From contig NZ_CP022707.1 of NCBI RefSeq assembly GCF_025340265.1, positions 2,542,501 to 2,606,500 on the forward strand: DNA of 64,000 nt, in the 5' to 3' direction. Shown piece by piece: positions 45,950 through 55,290 of the stretch (the stretch's first letter is position 1; every line of letters starts with the position of its first letter). The notes under the pieces are model-generated. The model worked only from the letters and a program-made list of their open reading frames with translations. It was not told the origin of the DNA and did no database searches. Origin of the DNA: Novosphingobium sp. 9. GTDB taxonomy: Bacteria; Pseudomonadota; Alphaproteobacteria; Sphingomonadales; Sphingomonadaceae. The translations under genes were made by a program, and so were the position numbers.

Positions 45950-46642
45950 TCAGGCAAGCACACCTTCGTGCAGACGCACCACGCGATCCATGTGCGCGGC
46001 CAATCGCTCGTTATGAGTCGCGACAAGTGCCGCGCTGCCCTGGCCGCGCACCAGTTCGAGAAACTGCGCAAAGACCTTGTCGGCGGTGCTTTCGTCGAGA
46101 TTGCCGGTCGGCTCGTCGGCCAGCACCAGCCGGGGCTTGTTCGCCAGCGCACGGGCCACCGCCACGCGCTGCTGCTCGCCGCCCGACAGCTTGCTGGGCC
46201 GGTGGTCGAGCCGCTGGCCAAGCCCCAGCGCGGTGAGCAGTTCGGTGGCGCGCGCCTCGCACTCGGGCCGCGAACGCCCGGTGATGAGCTGGGGCAGCAC
46301 CACGTTCTCGATCGCGTTGAAATCGGGCAGCAGGTGATGGAACTGGTAGACGAAGCCGATATAGTCGCGCCGTACCGCAGCGCGCGCATCCTTGCCCAGC
46401 TTCGAGGCATCGATCCCGGCGATCTCGATCCGCCCGCCGAAACCGCCTTCGAGCAGGCCGATCGCCTGCAGCATCGTCGACTTGCCCGAACCCGAAGGGC
46501 CCAGCAGCGCGACGATCTCACCGGGGCGGATGGTCAGGTCCACGCCACGCAGCACGTCTATGGTAACACCGCCCTGCGAGAAGCTGCGGGTCAGCCCTTC
46601 GAGGCGCACGGCAGGCCCGGCCTCCATGGCAGCCGAAGGCAC
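45950..46642 (-). CDS. lolD: Lipoprotein-releasing ABC transporter ATPase LolD
   Basis: This 230-residue ABC ATPase belongs to the MacB/LolD type. Walker A is [17 protein letters not shown], the Q loop and family signature are [19 protein letters not shown], the ABC signature is [15 protein letters not shown] and Walker B is [13 protein letters not shown]. It powers extraction of lipoproteins from the inner membrane to LolA. The start is GTG at 46642 or ATG at 46627. It lies 36 bp downstream of the permease gene, in one operon. Confidence 0.94.
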   Translation of the reverse strand: MPSAAMEAGPAVRLEGLTRSFSQGGVTIDVLRGVDLTIRPGEIVALLGPSGSGKSTMLQAIGLLEGGFGGRIEIAGIDASKLGKDARAAVRRDYIGFVYQFHHLLPDFNAIENVVLPQLITGRSRPECEARATELLTALGLGQRLDHRPSKLSGGEQQRVAVARALANKPRLVLADEPTGNLDESTADKVFAQFLELVRGQGSAALVATHNERLAAHMDRVVRLHEGVLA

Positions 46643-46678
46643 GTCAGCGGCGGAAACGGGGGGGCGGAAACGGTCACA

Positions 46679-47920
46679 TCATTCATAGCGCAGCACCTGC
46701 ACGGGATCAGTGCTCGCCGCCTTGAAGGCCGGGTAGAGCGTGGCGAGGAAACTGAACACCAGCGACATCACGCAGATCACCGTGATCTCCACCGGATCAG
46801 GCCGCGAGGGCAGTTCTGTCAGGAAACGGATCGAGGGATCCCACAGGTTCTGCCCGGTCACGATCTCCACCGCGTGGACGATCGGCTGGCGGAAATAGAG
46901 GAACACGAAGCCGATGCACACGCCCGCCACCGTGCCCATCGCACCGATGCAGAAGCCGGTGGTCACGAAGACCTTCAGCAGCGAACGGCGCGTCGCCCCC
47001 ATCGTGCGCAGGATCGCGATATCGCGCGTCTTGGCCCGCACCAGCATGATCAGCGAGGAGAGGATATTGAACACCGCCACCAGCACGATGATCGACAGGA
47101 TCGTGAACATCGCCACGCGCTCCACCGCCAGCGCCTCGAACAGCGAGGAGTTGATCTGCCGCCAGTCAGACACTTGCGCGAGCCCCGCCAGTTCGCGTTT
47201 CAGCGGGGCGAGGATCGTGCCGACATCGTCGGGGTTCTTCACCGAAACCTCGATATTGCCGATAGTGTCACCCATCAGCAGCAGTTGCTGGGCGTTGGCG
47301 ATCGGCATCACGACGTAGGACTGGTCGAAATCATAGATGCCGATCTCGAAGATCGCGGAGACATGATAGGCGACCTGACGCGGCACCGTGCCGAAGGGCG
47401 TGGCGCGGCCTGCCGGGTTGATGATGGTGATGACATCGCCCACCTGCGCGCCCAGATCGCGCGCCAGTTCCGAGCCGATCGCCACATTCTCTGCGCCCGG
47501 TTGCAGCGAGCCGATATCGCCAGCCGTCACCTTGGCATCCAGATTGTGGATATCCGCCTGCGTGTTGCCGCGCAGCAGGATCGCCTCGGTCCTGCCGTTG
47601 AACGTCACCATCAGCGGCTGCTCGATCAGCGGCGAGGCATGCGTCACGCCCGGCGTCTTGCGCACCTGCGTCACGATCTGCTGCCAGTTGTCGAGCCGGT
47701 TGCCGTAGCCCTGTACAATCGCATGGCCGTTCAGCCCGACGATCTTGTCGAACAGTTCGCCGCGAAAGCCGTTCATCACGCTCATCACGATAACGAGCGC
47801 GGCCACGCCCAGCATGACCGCCACGAAACTGATCCCCGCCACGAGCGCAATGAAGCGCTCGCCCTTGCCGGGCATCATGTAGCGTTTGGCGATGGTCCAT
47901 TCGAAGGAAGAGAGGATCAA
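46679..47920 (-). CDS. lolC: Lipoprotein-releasing permease LolC/LolE
   Basis: This 413-residue permease of the LolC/E (FtsX-like) family begins SFEWTIAKRYMMPGKGERFI, followed by a first membrane helix and MSVMNGFRGELFDKIVGLNG. A large periplasmic domain covers about residues 50-260, and three more helices form the C-terminal FtsX domain (VFNILSSLIMLVRAKTRDIA, ILRTMGATRRSLLKVF). It forms the membrane part of the Lol exporter with LolD. Only one permease is here, as is common in alphaproteobacteria where one protein serves for both LolC and LolE. Confidence 0.93.
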   Translation of the reverse strand: MILSSFEWTIAKRYMMPGKGERFIALVAGISFVAVMLGVAALVIVMSVMNGFRGELFDKIVGLNGHAIVQGYGNRLDNWQQIVTQVRKTPGVTHASPLIEQPLMVTFNGRTEAILLRGNTQADIHNLDAKVTAGDIGSLQPGAENVAIGSELARDLGAQVGDVITIINPAGRATPFGTVPRQVAYHVSAIFEIGIYDFDQSYVVMPIANAQQLLLMGDTIGNIEVSVKNPDDVGTILAPLKRELAGLAQVSDWRQINSSLFEALAVERVAMFTILSIIVLVAVFNILSSLIMLVRAKTRDIAILRTMGATRRSLLKVFVTTGFCIGAMGTVAGVCIGFVFLYFRQPIVHAVEIVTGQNLWDPSIRFLTELPSRPDPVEITVICVMSLVFSFLATLYPAFKAASTDPVQVLRYE

Positions 47921-48306
47921 GCGTCAGGTCCGCCTGTGATCGGGATTGATAGAAACGCGCCTTACGGTGCAGGCAGGGCACTGGCAATGCCCCGATGGAG
48001 CGATGCCGGACGGCGATGAACTGCGCGAGACGCCCTTGCGAGAGGATGAACACGCAGGGGAAAGCGGAAATACGGCGGATACGTCAAGGCGAATACCGGA
48101 CAGCAACGTGACAGCGGCAGGAGCATAGCGGGCTTCCCAAACCCGCGCGATCCGCGAAAGTTCCCGCCTTTTTCGCCGTCATCGCCCTGTCAAAAGCACG
48201 GGTCAGGACACAGTGGGGCAAACTGTCTGCCCTGCCCCTTGCTTTTCCGGGCGATCCCAGCCAAATGCGCGGCACATTGTGAGCGGCAAGCGGGCCCTAC
48301 GATTCC
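47921..48306. other. Intergenic region between lolC and purF
   Basis: This is 386 bp between divergent genes with GC-rich, non-repetitive sequence. No ORF in it has coding character. A weak inverted repeat (GCGGG/CCCGC) lies near 48128-48146. It must contain the promoters of lolC and purF, but no clear -35/-10 pair can be named. Confidence 0.5.
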
Positions 48307-49767
48307 ATGAACATGACACACCCCTTTCTCGATGCCGACGGGGACAAGCTGCGCGAAGAATGCGGCATCTTCGGCGTTATCGGTGCCAACGAAGCTGCGG
48401 CCATCACGGCTGCGGGCCTTCATTCCCTGCAACATCGCGGACAGGAAGCGGTGGGCATCACCAGCTTCTCGGGCTCCGAATTCCACTCGCACCGCGGCCT
48501 TGGCCACGTGGCGCAGGTGTTCCGCCACAAGGAACTGGAAACGCTGCCCGGCCGCATGGCCTCGGGCCACGTGCGCTATGCCACCACCGGTGGCTCGGGC
48601 CTGCGCAACGTCCAGCCGCTGTTCGCGGATCTGGCCGCCGGCGGCTTCTCGATCGCGCATAACGGCAACATCTCCAACGCGATGACGCTGAAGCGCGATC
48701 TCGTGTCGAAAGGCTCGATCTTCCAGTCGACCTCCGACACCGAGGTGATCATCCACCTCGTCGCGACCAGCCGCTATCCCACCCTGCTCGATCGCTTCGT
48801 CGATGCCCTGCGCATGGTCGAGGGCGCCTATTCGCTGATCTGCACCACTGCAGAGGGCATGATGGCCTGCCGCGATCCGCTGGGCATCCGTCCGCTGGTG
48901 ATGGGCCGCATCGGCGATGCCATCGTCTTCGCTTCGGAAACGGTCGCGCTCGATATCGTCGGTGCCGAGTTCATCCGCTCGATCGAGCCGGGCGAACTGG
49001 TGCAGGTGGATCACAAGGGCGTGATCTCCAGCCACCGCCCGTTCGGCGATCCCTCGCCGCGCCCCTGCATCTTCGAGCACGTCTATTTCAGCCGTCCCGA
49101 TTCGGTGATGGATGGCCTCTCGGTCTATCAGGTGCGCAAGCAGATCGGCGTCGAGCTGGCCAAGGAAGCCTTCGCCGATGCCGACGTGGTGATCCCGGTG
49201 CCCGACAGCGGCGTTCCGGCCGCCATCGGCTATGCCCAGCAGTCCGGCATTCCGTTCGAGCTTGGCATCATCCGCTCGCACTACGTGGGCCGTACCTTCA
49301 TCCAGCCGGGTGACGCGGCGCGCCATGCCGACGTGAAGCGCAAGCACAACGCCAACCGCGCCATCGTGGAAGGCAAGCGCATCATCCTGATCGACGATTC
49401 GATCGTGCGCGGCACCACCTCGAAGAAGATCGTCGAGATGATGCGCGATGCCGGCGCTGCCGAAGTGCACATGCGCATCGCCAGCCCGCCGACCGAGCAT
49501 TCGTGCTTCTACGGCGTCGACACGCCCGAGCGCTCCAAGCTGCTCGCCGCGACCATGGATGTCGAGGCGATGGCCGAGTTCATCCAGGCCGACAGTCTGG
49601 CCTTCGTCTCGATCGACGGCCTGTACCGTGCGGTGGGCGAGGAAAAGCGCAAGTCGAAGTGCCCGCAGTTCTGCGATGCCTGCTTCACCGGCGACTATCC
49701 CACCAAGCTGACCGACTTCGCCGAGCGCGATTTCCCGGCACCGGTCAAAGTCGGCAAGGTCGCCTGA
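48307..49767 (+). CDS. purF: Amidophosphoribosyltransferase PurF
   Basis: This 486-residue enzyme starts purine synthesis by making phosphoribosylamine from PRPP and glutamine. The first 18 residues look like a propeptide; Cys19 in EECGIFGVIG is the glutaminase nucleophile. The glutaminase domain contains GLHSLQHRGQEAVGI; the PRTase domain has the PRPP loop IILIDDSIVRGTTSKK. Four cysteines compatible with a 4Fe-4S cluster are visible (CIFEHVYFSRP, CPQFCDACF). It is the first gene of a pair with a short-chain dehydrogenase, 4 bp after its stop. Confidence 0.96.
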   Translation: MNMTHPFLDADGDKLREECGIFGVIGANEAAAITAAGLHSLQHRGQEAVGITSFSGSEFHSHRGLGHVAQVFRHKELETLPGRMASGHVRYATTGGSGLRNVQPLFADLAAGGFSIAHNGNISNAMTLKRDLVSKGSIFQSTSDTEVIIHLVATSRYPTLLDRFVDALRMVEGAYSLICTTAEGMMACRDPLGIRPLVMGRIGDAIVFASETVALDIVGAEFIRSIEPGELVQVDHKGVISSHRPFGDPSPRPCIFEHVYFSRPDSVMDGLSVYQVRKQIGVELAKEAFADADVVIPVPDSGVPAAIGYAQQSGIPFELGIIRSHYVGRTFIQPGDAARHADVKRKHNANRAIVEGKRIILIDDSIVRGTTSKKIVEMMRDAGAAEVHMRIASPPTEHSCFYGVDTPERSKLLAATMDVEAMAEFIQADSLAFVSIDGLYRAVGEEKRKSKCPQFCDACFTGDYPTKLTDFAERDFPAPVKVGKVA

Positions 49768-49771
49768 GGCC

Positions 49772-50512
49772 TTGACCGAGGCAGCGCCTGCCGACCTGAA
49801 CGTCGACCTGAGCGGCCAGATCGCGCTTGTCACCGGCGCCAGCCGGGGGATCGGCGCGGCCACCGCCATCGCGCTGGCCGCCGCCGGTGCGCATGTCGTG
49901 CTGACCGGGCGTGACACCAAGGCGCTGGAAGCGGTCGAGGAGACCATCTTCCAGGCCGGTGGCAACGCCACCATCGCGCCGGTCGATCTGGCCGAGCCGG
50001 ACGGCGTCGCCCGGCTCGCCAGCGCGCTTGCAACACGCTGGGACCGGCTCGACATCATGGTGGTGAATGCCGCCATCCTCACCGAGCTGACCTCGGTGGT
50101 CGATATCGACCAGCGCGCCTTCAACAAGGCACTGACTACCAACGTGCTGGCCACGCAGGCGCTGATCGCCAACTTCGATCCGCTGCTGCGCCTCAGCCCC
50201 AATGCGCGGGTGATCGGCCTCACCTCCAGCGTCGCCCAGCGCCCCCGCGCTTACTGGGGCGCCTATGGTGCCACCAAGGCCGCATTCGAGGTGCTGCTCC
50301 AGTGCTATGCGCAGGAGGTCGAGAAGACCTCGCAGATCCGCGTTGCGGTGCTCGATCCCGGCGCCACCCGCACCGCGATGCGCGCCCGCGCCTATCCGGG
50401 CGAGGCCCCCTCCTCGGTCAAGCCGCCCGAAGCGGTCGCCGACGCGGTGCTGGGCCTGCTGGGGCAGAACTTCCCCACCGGGCATCATCTGGCGCTGAAC
50501 CAGCCCAAGTAA
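49772..50512 (+). CDS. Short-chain dehydrogenase/reductase
   Basis: This 246-residue Rossmann-fold oxidoreductase has the cofactor motif LVTGASRGIGAATAIALAAA, the structural NAAIL, and the catalytic serine in GLTSSVAQRPR with YGATK carrying the tyrosine and lysine. TGRDTKALE suggests an NADP-preferring enzyme. No ATG exists in the right place; TTG at 49772 is the best start although its GAGG is only two bases away. It follows purF by 4 bp and is surely co-transcribed. The substrate is unknown. Confidence 0.88.
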   Translation: MTEAAPADLNVDLSGQIALVTGASRGIGAATAIALAAAGAHVVLTGRDTKALEAVEETIFQAGGNATIAPVDLAEPDGVARLASALATRWDRLDIMVVNAAILTELTSVVDIDQRAFNKALTTNVLATQALIANFDPLLRLSPNARVIGLTSSVAQRPRAYWGAYGATKAAFEVLLQCYAQEVEKTSQIRVAVLDPGATRTAMRARAYPGEAPSSVKPPEAVADAVLGLLGQNFPTGHHLALNQPK

Positions 50513-50646
50513 GTCACCGCGCGAAGCTTCCGCCCCGGTAACGCGCCACGGTAACGCGATAGTAACCCTTTCTTGCGAGTCTCGATTTTGGACACTGCCG
50601 GGTACGCCGGATGTGACCGAACCGAACCGCAACACGGGCAGCTTTC

Positions 50647-50979
50647 ATGATCGAACGCACGCAAACCGAAGCCTATGCGCACGCCGCGCAGGAGGACCGC
50701 AGCGCGCACCGCAGCCGCATCTCGATCCCGGCGACCCTTCGGGCCTCGGGCGGCAAGACATTGCAGACCGCCGTGCGCGATCTCTCGCTCTCGGGCTACT
50801 CCGCCACCGCCATCACCCGCATCGTGCCCGGCACGATCTGCTGGCTGACCTTCCCCGGCATGGAAGCGATGCGCGGCAAGGTGGTGTGGTGGAACAACGG
50901 CCACGTCGGCTGCGCCTTCGACCGCCTGCTGAGCGAGGACGAACTGGCAGCGCTGAATACGCGATGGGATGGGCGTTAG
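50647..50979 (+). CDS. PilZ-domain protein
   Basis: This is a 110-residue single PilZ domain. The c-di-GMP motif has two parts: an arginine-rich start (RSAHRSRISIPATLRA) and DLSLSGYSA, matching the RxxxR and (D/N)xSxxG consensus. The following strands (TICWLTFPGMEAMRGKVVWW) complete the barrel. It has no other domain, so it would act as an adaptor that senses cyclic di-GMP. A GGDEF cyclase is encoded about 5 kb away; linkage between the two is not shown. Confidence 0.88.
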   Translation: MIERTQTEAYAHAAQEDRSAHRSRISIPATLRASGGKTLQTAVRDLSLSGYSATAITRIVPGTICWLTFPGMEAMRGKVVWWNNGHVGCAFDRLLSEDELAALNTRWDGR

Positions 50980-51013
50980 TTTACTCGCAGCTCCTCAAAC
51001 GGTCGGGGCTCAA

Positions 51014-51544
51014 CTACTTAGCGGCATATCGTGATGCTGCAGAAGGATTGAGGCGATAGCCGTCAGGTGTCCTGATCATATCTCGGCTCAGCGGGATGGA
51101 CCGATTTTCAATGACAGGCAAAGAGAGCGGCTTCCAGTTCGCACGAACGTTGGCCATCGCGGAGTTCCGAAACCGAGTAGCTGCGGCTTCATCCTCTCCT
51201 CTCAGGAACATAAGCCAAACGCGACCAAGATGATCGCTCTGGTCCATGATCACCGCCCACGTTTCCTCATCAGTTGAACCTCGCCATACCGCGGCATGAA
51301 CAGTCATTTTGGCCTGCGGCATATCGCGGCCTAGTTCAGCCAATTCCTCGTCGCTGCTCGCATCGAGATGGCCGCCAGCCGCTTTCGCCGCTTGCCGCAA
51401 GATTGACAGCAGTTTCGCTCGCGCGCCCGCAGTCGGAACGGCTATCTCGTAAGCAGCGACTGTTTGCGAACTTCTTTCAGAACGTTTCGGGTGGCACCCT
51501 GCACATGACAGCACTATCAACACCAGAGCAGCGACGAAGCGCAC
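51014..51544 (-). CDS. Hypothetical lipoprotein of low GC content
   Basis: This 176-residue protein has a lipobox (VLSCAGC, cysteine at residue 17). The remainder is helix-rich at first (ARAKLLSILRQAAKAAGGHL) and then mixed, with conserved-looking AVWRGSTDEETWAVIMDQSD. It starts with GTG at 51544, with GGGGGAAG upstream. Its DNA is distinctly less GC-rich than the neighbours, so it may be a recent arrival. I do not recognise the family. It lies 10 bp after cfa on the same strand. Confidence 0.6.
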   Translation of the reverse strand: MRFVAALVLIVLSCAGCHPKRSERSSQTVAAYEIAVPTAGARAKLLSILRQAAKAAGGHLDASSDEELAELGRDMPQAKMTVHAAVWRGSTDEETWAVIMDQSDHLGRVWLMFLRGEDEAAATRFRNSAMANVRANWKPLSLPVIENRSIPLSRDMIRTPDGYRLNPSAASRYAAK

Positions 51545-51554
51545 GGACTTCCCC

Positions 51555-52871
51555 CTACCCCTTCACCAACGTCACTTGCGCCACGTCGATGCCGCCGCCC
51601 ATGAAGCCGCCTTCGCAGTACATGAGGTAATAGCGCCAGAGGTCCACGAAGCGGCTGTCGAAACCGGCGGGCAGGCGTCCGTCCTCGACTGCGCGGTCGA
51701 AGTTTTCGCGCCATTCGTAGAGCGTGCGGGCATAGTCGAGGCCGAAGCCGTGGCGGTTCTCCCACGAAAGGCCGCGCTCTTCGGCGAGTGCGCGGAATTC
51801 GGGCTCGTCGATCAGCATGCCGCCGGGGAAGATGTAGGCCTGAATGAAGTCGGCACTGTGGGCGTATGATTCGAACAGTTCGTGTCGGATCGAGATGAAC
51901 TGGATCGCCGCGCGTCCGCCCGGCTTCAGGTTCTTCGCCACGCAATCGAGGAAGCTGGGCCAGTAGGAGCGCCCCACCGCTTCCACCATCTCCACCGAGA
52001 CGATGGCATCGTACTGGCCCGAGACGTCGCGGTAATCCTGCTTGCGGAAGTCCAGTTCGCCCGGCTCCACGCCTGCCGGATCGGGCACGCGCTCGGCGAT
52101 CCAGCGGCGGCGGGCATAGGTCAGCTGCTCGTCCGAAAGGCTGATCGCATCGACCGAGACCTGATTGCGGCTGGCAAGGAACGCCGCCAGCGTGCCCCAG
52201 CCGCAGCCGATCTCCAGCACCTTCGCACCCGGCTCCAGATGCAGCCGCTCTTCGATGGCGGAGACCTTGGCCGACTGCGCCATGTCCAGCTCGCTGAAGA
52301 ACTGGCCCATGGCGTTGGGGCCTTCCTCCCGCGCGGAATAGAGCGCGCTGGAATAGATCATCGTCTCGCCCAGCCACTGCTCGTAGAAATCGTTGCCGAG
52401 ATCGTAGTGCGCGTGGATGTTGCGGGCCGACCCCTTGCGGGTGTTGCGGTTCAGCCAGTGCAGCAGCCGTGCGACAAGCCGCCACGGCCCGTGCGCCCGC
52501 GCAGTGTCTCCCAGCGCTGTGGCATTGTCCATGAACAGCGCGAACAGCGGCACCGGGTCCGGACTGCTCCATTCGCCCGCTTCCCAGGCCTGATACCAGC
52601 CTACCGACCCCGCCGTCGCGAGGCGCAGCAGCGCCTTCCAGCTGTGCAGGTGGACCTCGCAGGTGAAGCCCGGCTCGCGTCCGCCCAGCAGGCGCGCCTC
52701 GCCATTGGGAAGCGTCGCCATCACCGCGCCGCGCTGCAACTTGGCGTCGATCCGGTCCAGCATGCGGGCCACACTGCCCGACCACAGCCGCGCCAGCCAC
52801 TGCGGGCCGACGCCGACGCCGCGTCCTCCGGCAAGGAGTTGCCCACCGCGATCGGGAGTCTGTGCGTTCAT
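51555..52871 (-). CDS. cfa: Cyclopropane-fatty-acyl-phospholipid synthase-family methyltransferase
   Basis: This 438-residue protein has the Cfa layout: an N-terminal phospholipid-binding domain (to residue 120), then a SAM methyltransferase domain. Landmarks are HYDLGNDFYEQWLGETMIYS, SAM motif I VLEIGCGWGTLAAF, VSVEMVEAVG and the C-terminal YLMYCEGGFMGGGIDVAQV. It adds a methylene bridge to unsaturated membrane acyl chains, usually in stationary phase or under acid stress. The ATG at 52871 is preferred. It lies 93 bp downstream of phrB on the same strand. Confidence 0.92.
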   Translation of the reverse strand: MNAQTPDRGGQLLAGGRGVGVGPQWLARLWSGSVARMLDRIDAKLQRGAVMATLPNGEARLLGGREPGFTCEVHLHSWKALLRLATAGSVGWYQAWEAGEWSSPDPVPLFALFMDNATALGDTARAHGPWRLVARLLHWLNRNTRKGSARNIHAHYDLGNDFYEQWLGETMIYSSALYSAREEGPNAMGQFFSELDMAQSAKVSAIEERLHLEPGAKVLEIGCGWGTLAAFLASRNQVSVDAISLSDEQLTYARRRWIAERVPDPAGVEPGELDFRKQDYRDVSGQYDAIVSVEMVEAVGRSYWPSFLDCVAKNLKPGGRAAIQFISIRHELFESYAHSADFIQAYIFPGGMLIDEPEFRALAEERGLSWENRHGFGLDYARTLYEWRENFDRAVEDGRLPAGFDSRFVDLWRYYLMYCEGGFMGGGIDVAQVTLVKG

Positions 52872-52964
52872 AAGTGACCTATGACTCTTTCGCACCGCTG
52901 CGGCAATGCGCGAGTGCTGACCTTTCCGTATCTTAACCCCCGAACCTTGCTGCGGTTCTACACG

Positions 52965-54368
52965 TCATCTCGCGGATTTTGCAGTGTTCCATGCATCGAG
53001 CGCACGTTCCCGCGCATCGCGGTGCTCGACGAGGCGCTTCGGGTAGGTCTTCGGCCGGGCGCGGTCCGACGGGTCGTGGATCTCGGCATCGGAAAGCCCC
53101 GCCAGTTCGGGCACCCATTCACGGATATAGGCTGCCGCATCGAACTTCTCCGACTGGCTGAGCGGCGCCATGATCCGCACGAACATGTTGGCATCGACAC
53201 CCGAACCCGCCGTCCACTGCCAGTTTACCGCGTTGCTGGCATAATCGGCATCGACCAGCGTGTCCCAGAACCAGCGCTCACCCTCGCGCCAGTCGATCAG
53301 CAGGTGCTTGATGAGGAAGCTGGCAGCGATCATCCTCACCCGGTTATGCATCCAGCCGGTGTGCCACAACTGCCGCATTCCGGCATCGACGATGGGATAG
53401 CCCGTGCGTCCGCGCTGCCATGCCCGAAGCGCGGCATCGGCCTCCTTGCCGCTGCGCCACGGGAACCGGTCGAAGGGCTCACGCGCAGAGGTGCCGCCGT
53501 AATCGGGGAACTGGCAGATCACATTCTGCGCATAATCGCGCCAGGCGATCTCGGAGAGGAACACGTCCACCGACCCGCCCGCATCGGCCACCGCATGCCA
53601 GATTCGCGCAGGCGAGATCTCACCGAAATGCAGATGCGGCGAGAGCATCGAGGTGCCTTCGATCGAGGGCAGGTTGCGCTGGCTTTCGTAGGCGCTCGCC
53701 TCGTCCACGAAGGCCCGCAGGTGCTTCATCGCACCGGCCTCGCCCGGCTGCCACGTCTCGCGCATGCCGCCTGCCCAATCGGGCTTTTCAGGCAGCAGCC
53801 CCCAGTCGGCGAGCCTATCGGATTTCGGCCATGTGCCGGGCGCGTGAAGCGTGTGTGGACGCGGCTGCGGCTCAGGCGGCGGCATGAAGTCTCGCAAGGC
53901 CCGCCAGAACGGCGTGAAGATGCGATAGGGCGTGCCCGCCCCGGTCGTCACCGATCCCGGCGGGGCGAGGTAGTTGCCGTGATGCAGGTGCAGGTCGAGC
54001 ACTTTGCCCACCGCCCGCTCGGCATTGCGCCACCACGGCTCGTAATGGTGCAGCGCATGGACCTCGCTCGCCCCCACTTCCTCTGCCACATCGGCCAGCA
54101 CCTTGTCGCAGGGACCGCGTCGCAGGATCAGGCGAGAGCCCTTCTCGCGCAGATCCGCATCGAGCGCGGCCAGCGAATGGTGCAGCCACCAGCGCGAGGC
54201 CCCGCCCATCGCCCGGTGCTTCGCGGTCTCGTCATCGAGCACGTAGACGGGGATCACGGGGCCACGTGCAGCCGCCTCGGCCAGCGCGGCCTGATCGGAC
54301 AGGCGAAGGTCCCGGCGCAGCCAGACAAGTATCGGTTTGGGAGAAGCGGACGCGGAAGGCTTGGTCAT
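52965..54368 (-). CDS. phrB: Deoxyribodipyrimidine photolyase PhrB
   Basis: This is a 467-residue class I photolyase/cryptochrome-family protein. The N-terminal antenna domain begins ILVWLRRDLRLSDQAALAEA; the FAD domain has the diagnostic WHTGWMHNRVRMIAASFLIK, DWREGERWFWDTLVDADYAS and NAVNWQWTAGSG. It repairs cyclobutane pyrimidine dimers with blue light. The ATG at 54368 is divergent, with a gap of only 11 bp, from the PAP2 phosphatase gene. Confidence 0.94.
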   Translation of the reverse strand: MTKPSASASPKPILVWLRRDLRLSDQAALAEAAARGPVIPVYVLDDETAKHRAMGGASRWWLHHSLAALDADLREKGSRLILRRGPCDKVLADVAEEVGASEVHALHHYEPWWRNAERAVGKVLDLHLHHGNYLAPPGSVTTGAGTPYRIFTPFWRALRDFMPPPEPQPRPHTLHAPGTWPKSDRLADWGLLPEKPDWAGGMRETWQPGEAGAMKHLRAFVDEASAYESQRNLPSIEGTSMLSPHLHFGEISPARIWHAVADAGGSVDVFLSEIAWRDYAQNVICQFPDYGGTSAREPFDRFPWRSGKEADAALRAWQRGRTGYPIVDAGMRQLWHTGWMHNRVRMIAASFLIKHLLIDWREGERWFWDTLVDADYASNAVNWQWTAGSGVDANMFVRIMAPLSQSEKFDAAAYIREWVPELAGLSDAEIHDPSDRARPKTYPKRLVEHRDARERALDAWNTAKSAR

Positions 54369-54379
54369 CGCGGGGCAAC

Positions 54380-55141
54380 GTGCAAAAGGGCAAGCCGTTC
54401 CGCAAGATCGTCTTCCACAGTACCGGACCTTACCCTTTCCATGCCCCCTCACACATCGCCGCCCCGCTGCTTTCGCGCAAGCAGGCCAAGCTCATCGCCA
54501 TCGTCTGCTGGATCGCCTTTGCGGTGATCGCCGCCGGGATCGCCAGCAACGCCCTGATCGGCTTCGACGTGACCGGCATGCTGATCTGGCGCGACGCCCA
54601 CCTGCTGCCCACCGGGCCTTACGCGCTATACGGTCTGGCCGTCAGCCTCACGGCGCTGGGCGGGGTGCTGCTGCGCTCGGTCATCACGGTGGCGGCGGCG
54701 CTGGTGCTGTGGCGACTGAAGCGCGGCCATGCGGCGGTCCGCTTCCTGCTGACAGTCGTCAGCGGCTCGCTGTTCGGCCTGCTGGTGAAATTCGCGGTCG
54801 AGCGGCCGCGCCCGCAGATCGTGCCGCATCTGGTACATGCCAGCGGATCGAGCTTTCCCAGCGGACACAGCCTGAATTCGGCGCTGCTCTATATCACCAT
54901 GGCGCTGGTCTTCGGCGCGTTTGCTCAAAGCCGCGCGCTGCGTGGGGGACTTGTGGCAGGCGCCGTGCTGCTGAGCCTGGCCATTGCCTGGAGCCGGGTG
55001 TGGCTGGGCGTCCATTGGCCCAGCGACGTGGTGGCAGGATTGCTCGCAGGAACCGCTTGGGCCTTCGGCGCCGCCGCGCTGTTCCAGAAGATCGATGCTG
55101 CCGCCTCCCCCGGTGGCAGCAAGGCCACGGCTGAGCGATAA
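54380..55141 (+). CDS. Membrane phosphatase of the PAP2 family
   Basis: This 253-residue protein has about five membrane helices. The acid-phosphatase motifs are KFAVERPRPQ (C1), SSFPSGHSLNS (C2, with the catalytic histidine) and SRVWLGVHWPSDV (C3). It would remove phosphate from a lipid such as phosphatidic acid or undecaprenyl pyrophosphate. No ATG fits; GTG at 54380 is proposed, with GGGG upstream. It is divergent from phrB, so the two promoters overlap coding DNA. Confidence 0.85.
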   Translation: MQKGKPFRKIVFHSTGPYPFHAPSHIAAPLLSRKQAKLIAIVCWIAFAVIAAGIASNALIGFDVTGMLIWRDAHLLPTGPYALYGLAVSLTALGGVLLRSVITVAAALVLWRLKRGHAAVRFLLTVVSGSLFGLLVKFAVERPRPQIVPHLVHASGSSFPSGHSLNSALLYITMALVFGAFAQSRALRGGLVAGAVLLSLAIAWSRVWLGVHWPSDVVAGLLAGTAWAFGAAALFQKIDAAASPGGSKATAER

Positions 55142-55290
55142 TTCATCGCCGCGCTCGCAAAACGATCTGGTCAACCGGATACACATGCGCCATTTTCACG
55201 GCATGCTTCGCCCTGACGATCAAAGCGCCGATCCCGTATCGCCGCCCCTTTCGCGTAGCATCCCCCTATTTCAAGGACATACTCTCTACC

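Noticed and set aside
45896..48019. A 707-codon open frame opposite lolD and lolC
   Set aside because: It crosses two genuine genes and their gap in antisense; its composition is that of a shadow frame.
47946..48128. 60-codon open frame between lolC and purF
   Set aside because: Low-complexity, no ribosome-binding site and no resemblance to known small proteins.
48190..50223. A 677-codon minus-strand frame opposite purF
   Set aside because: No motifs; purF on the other strand is certain.
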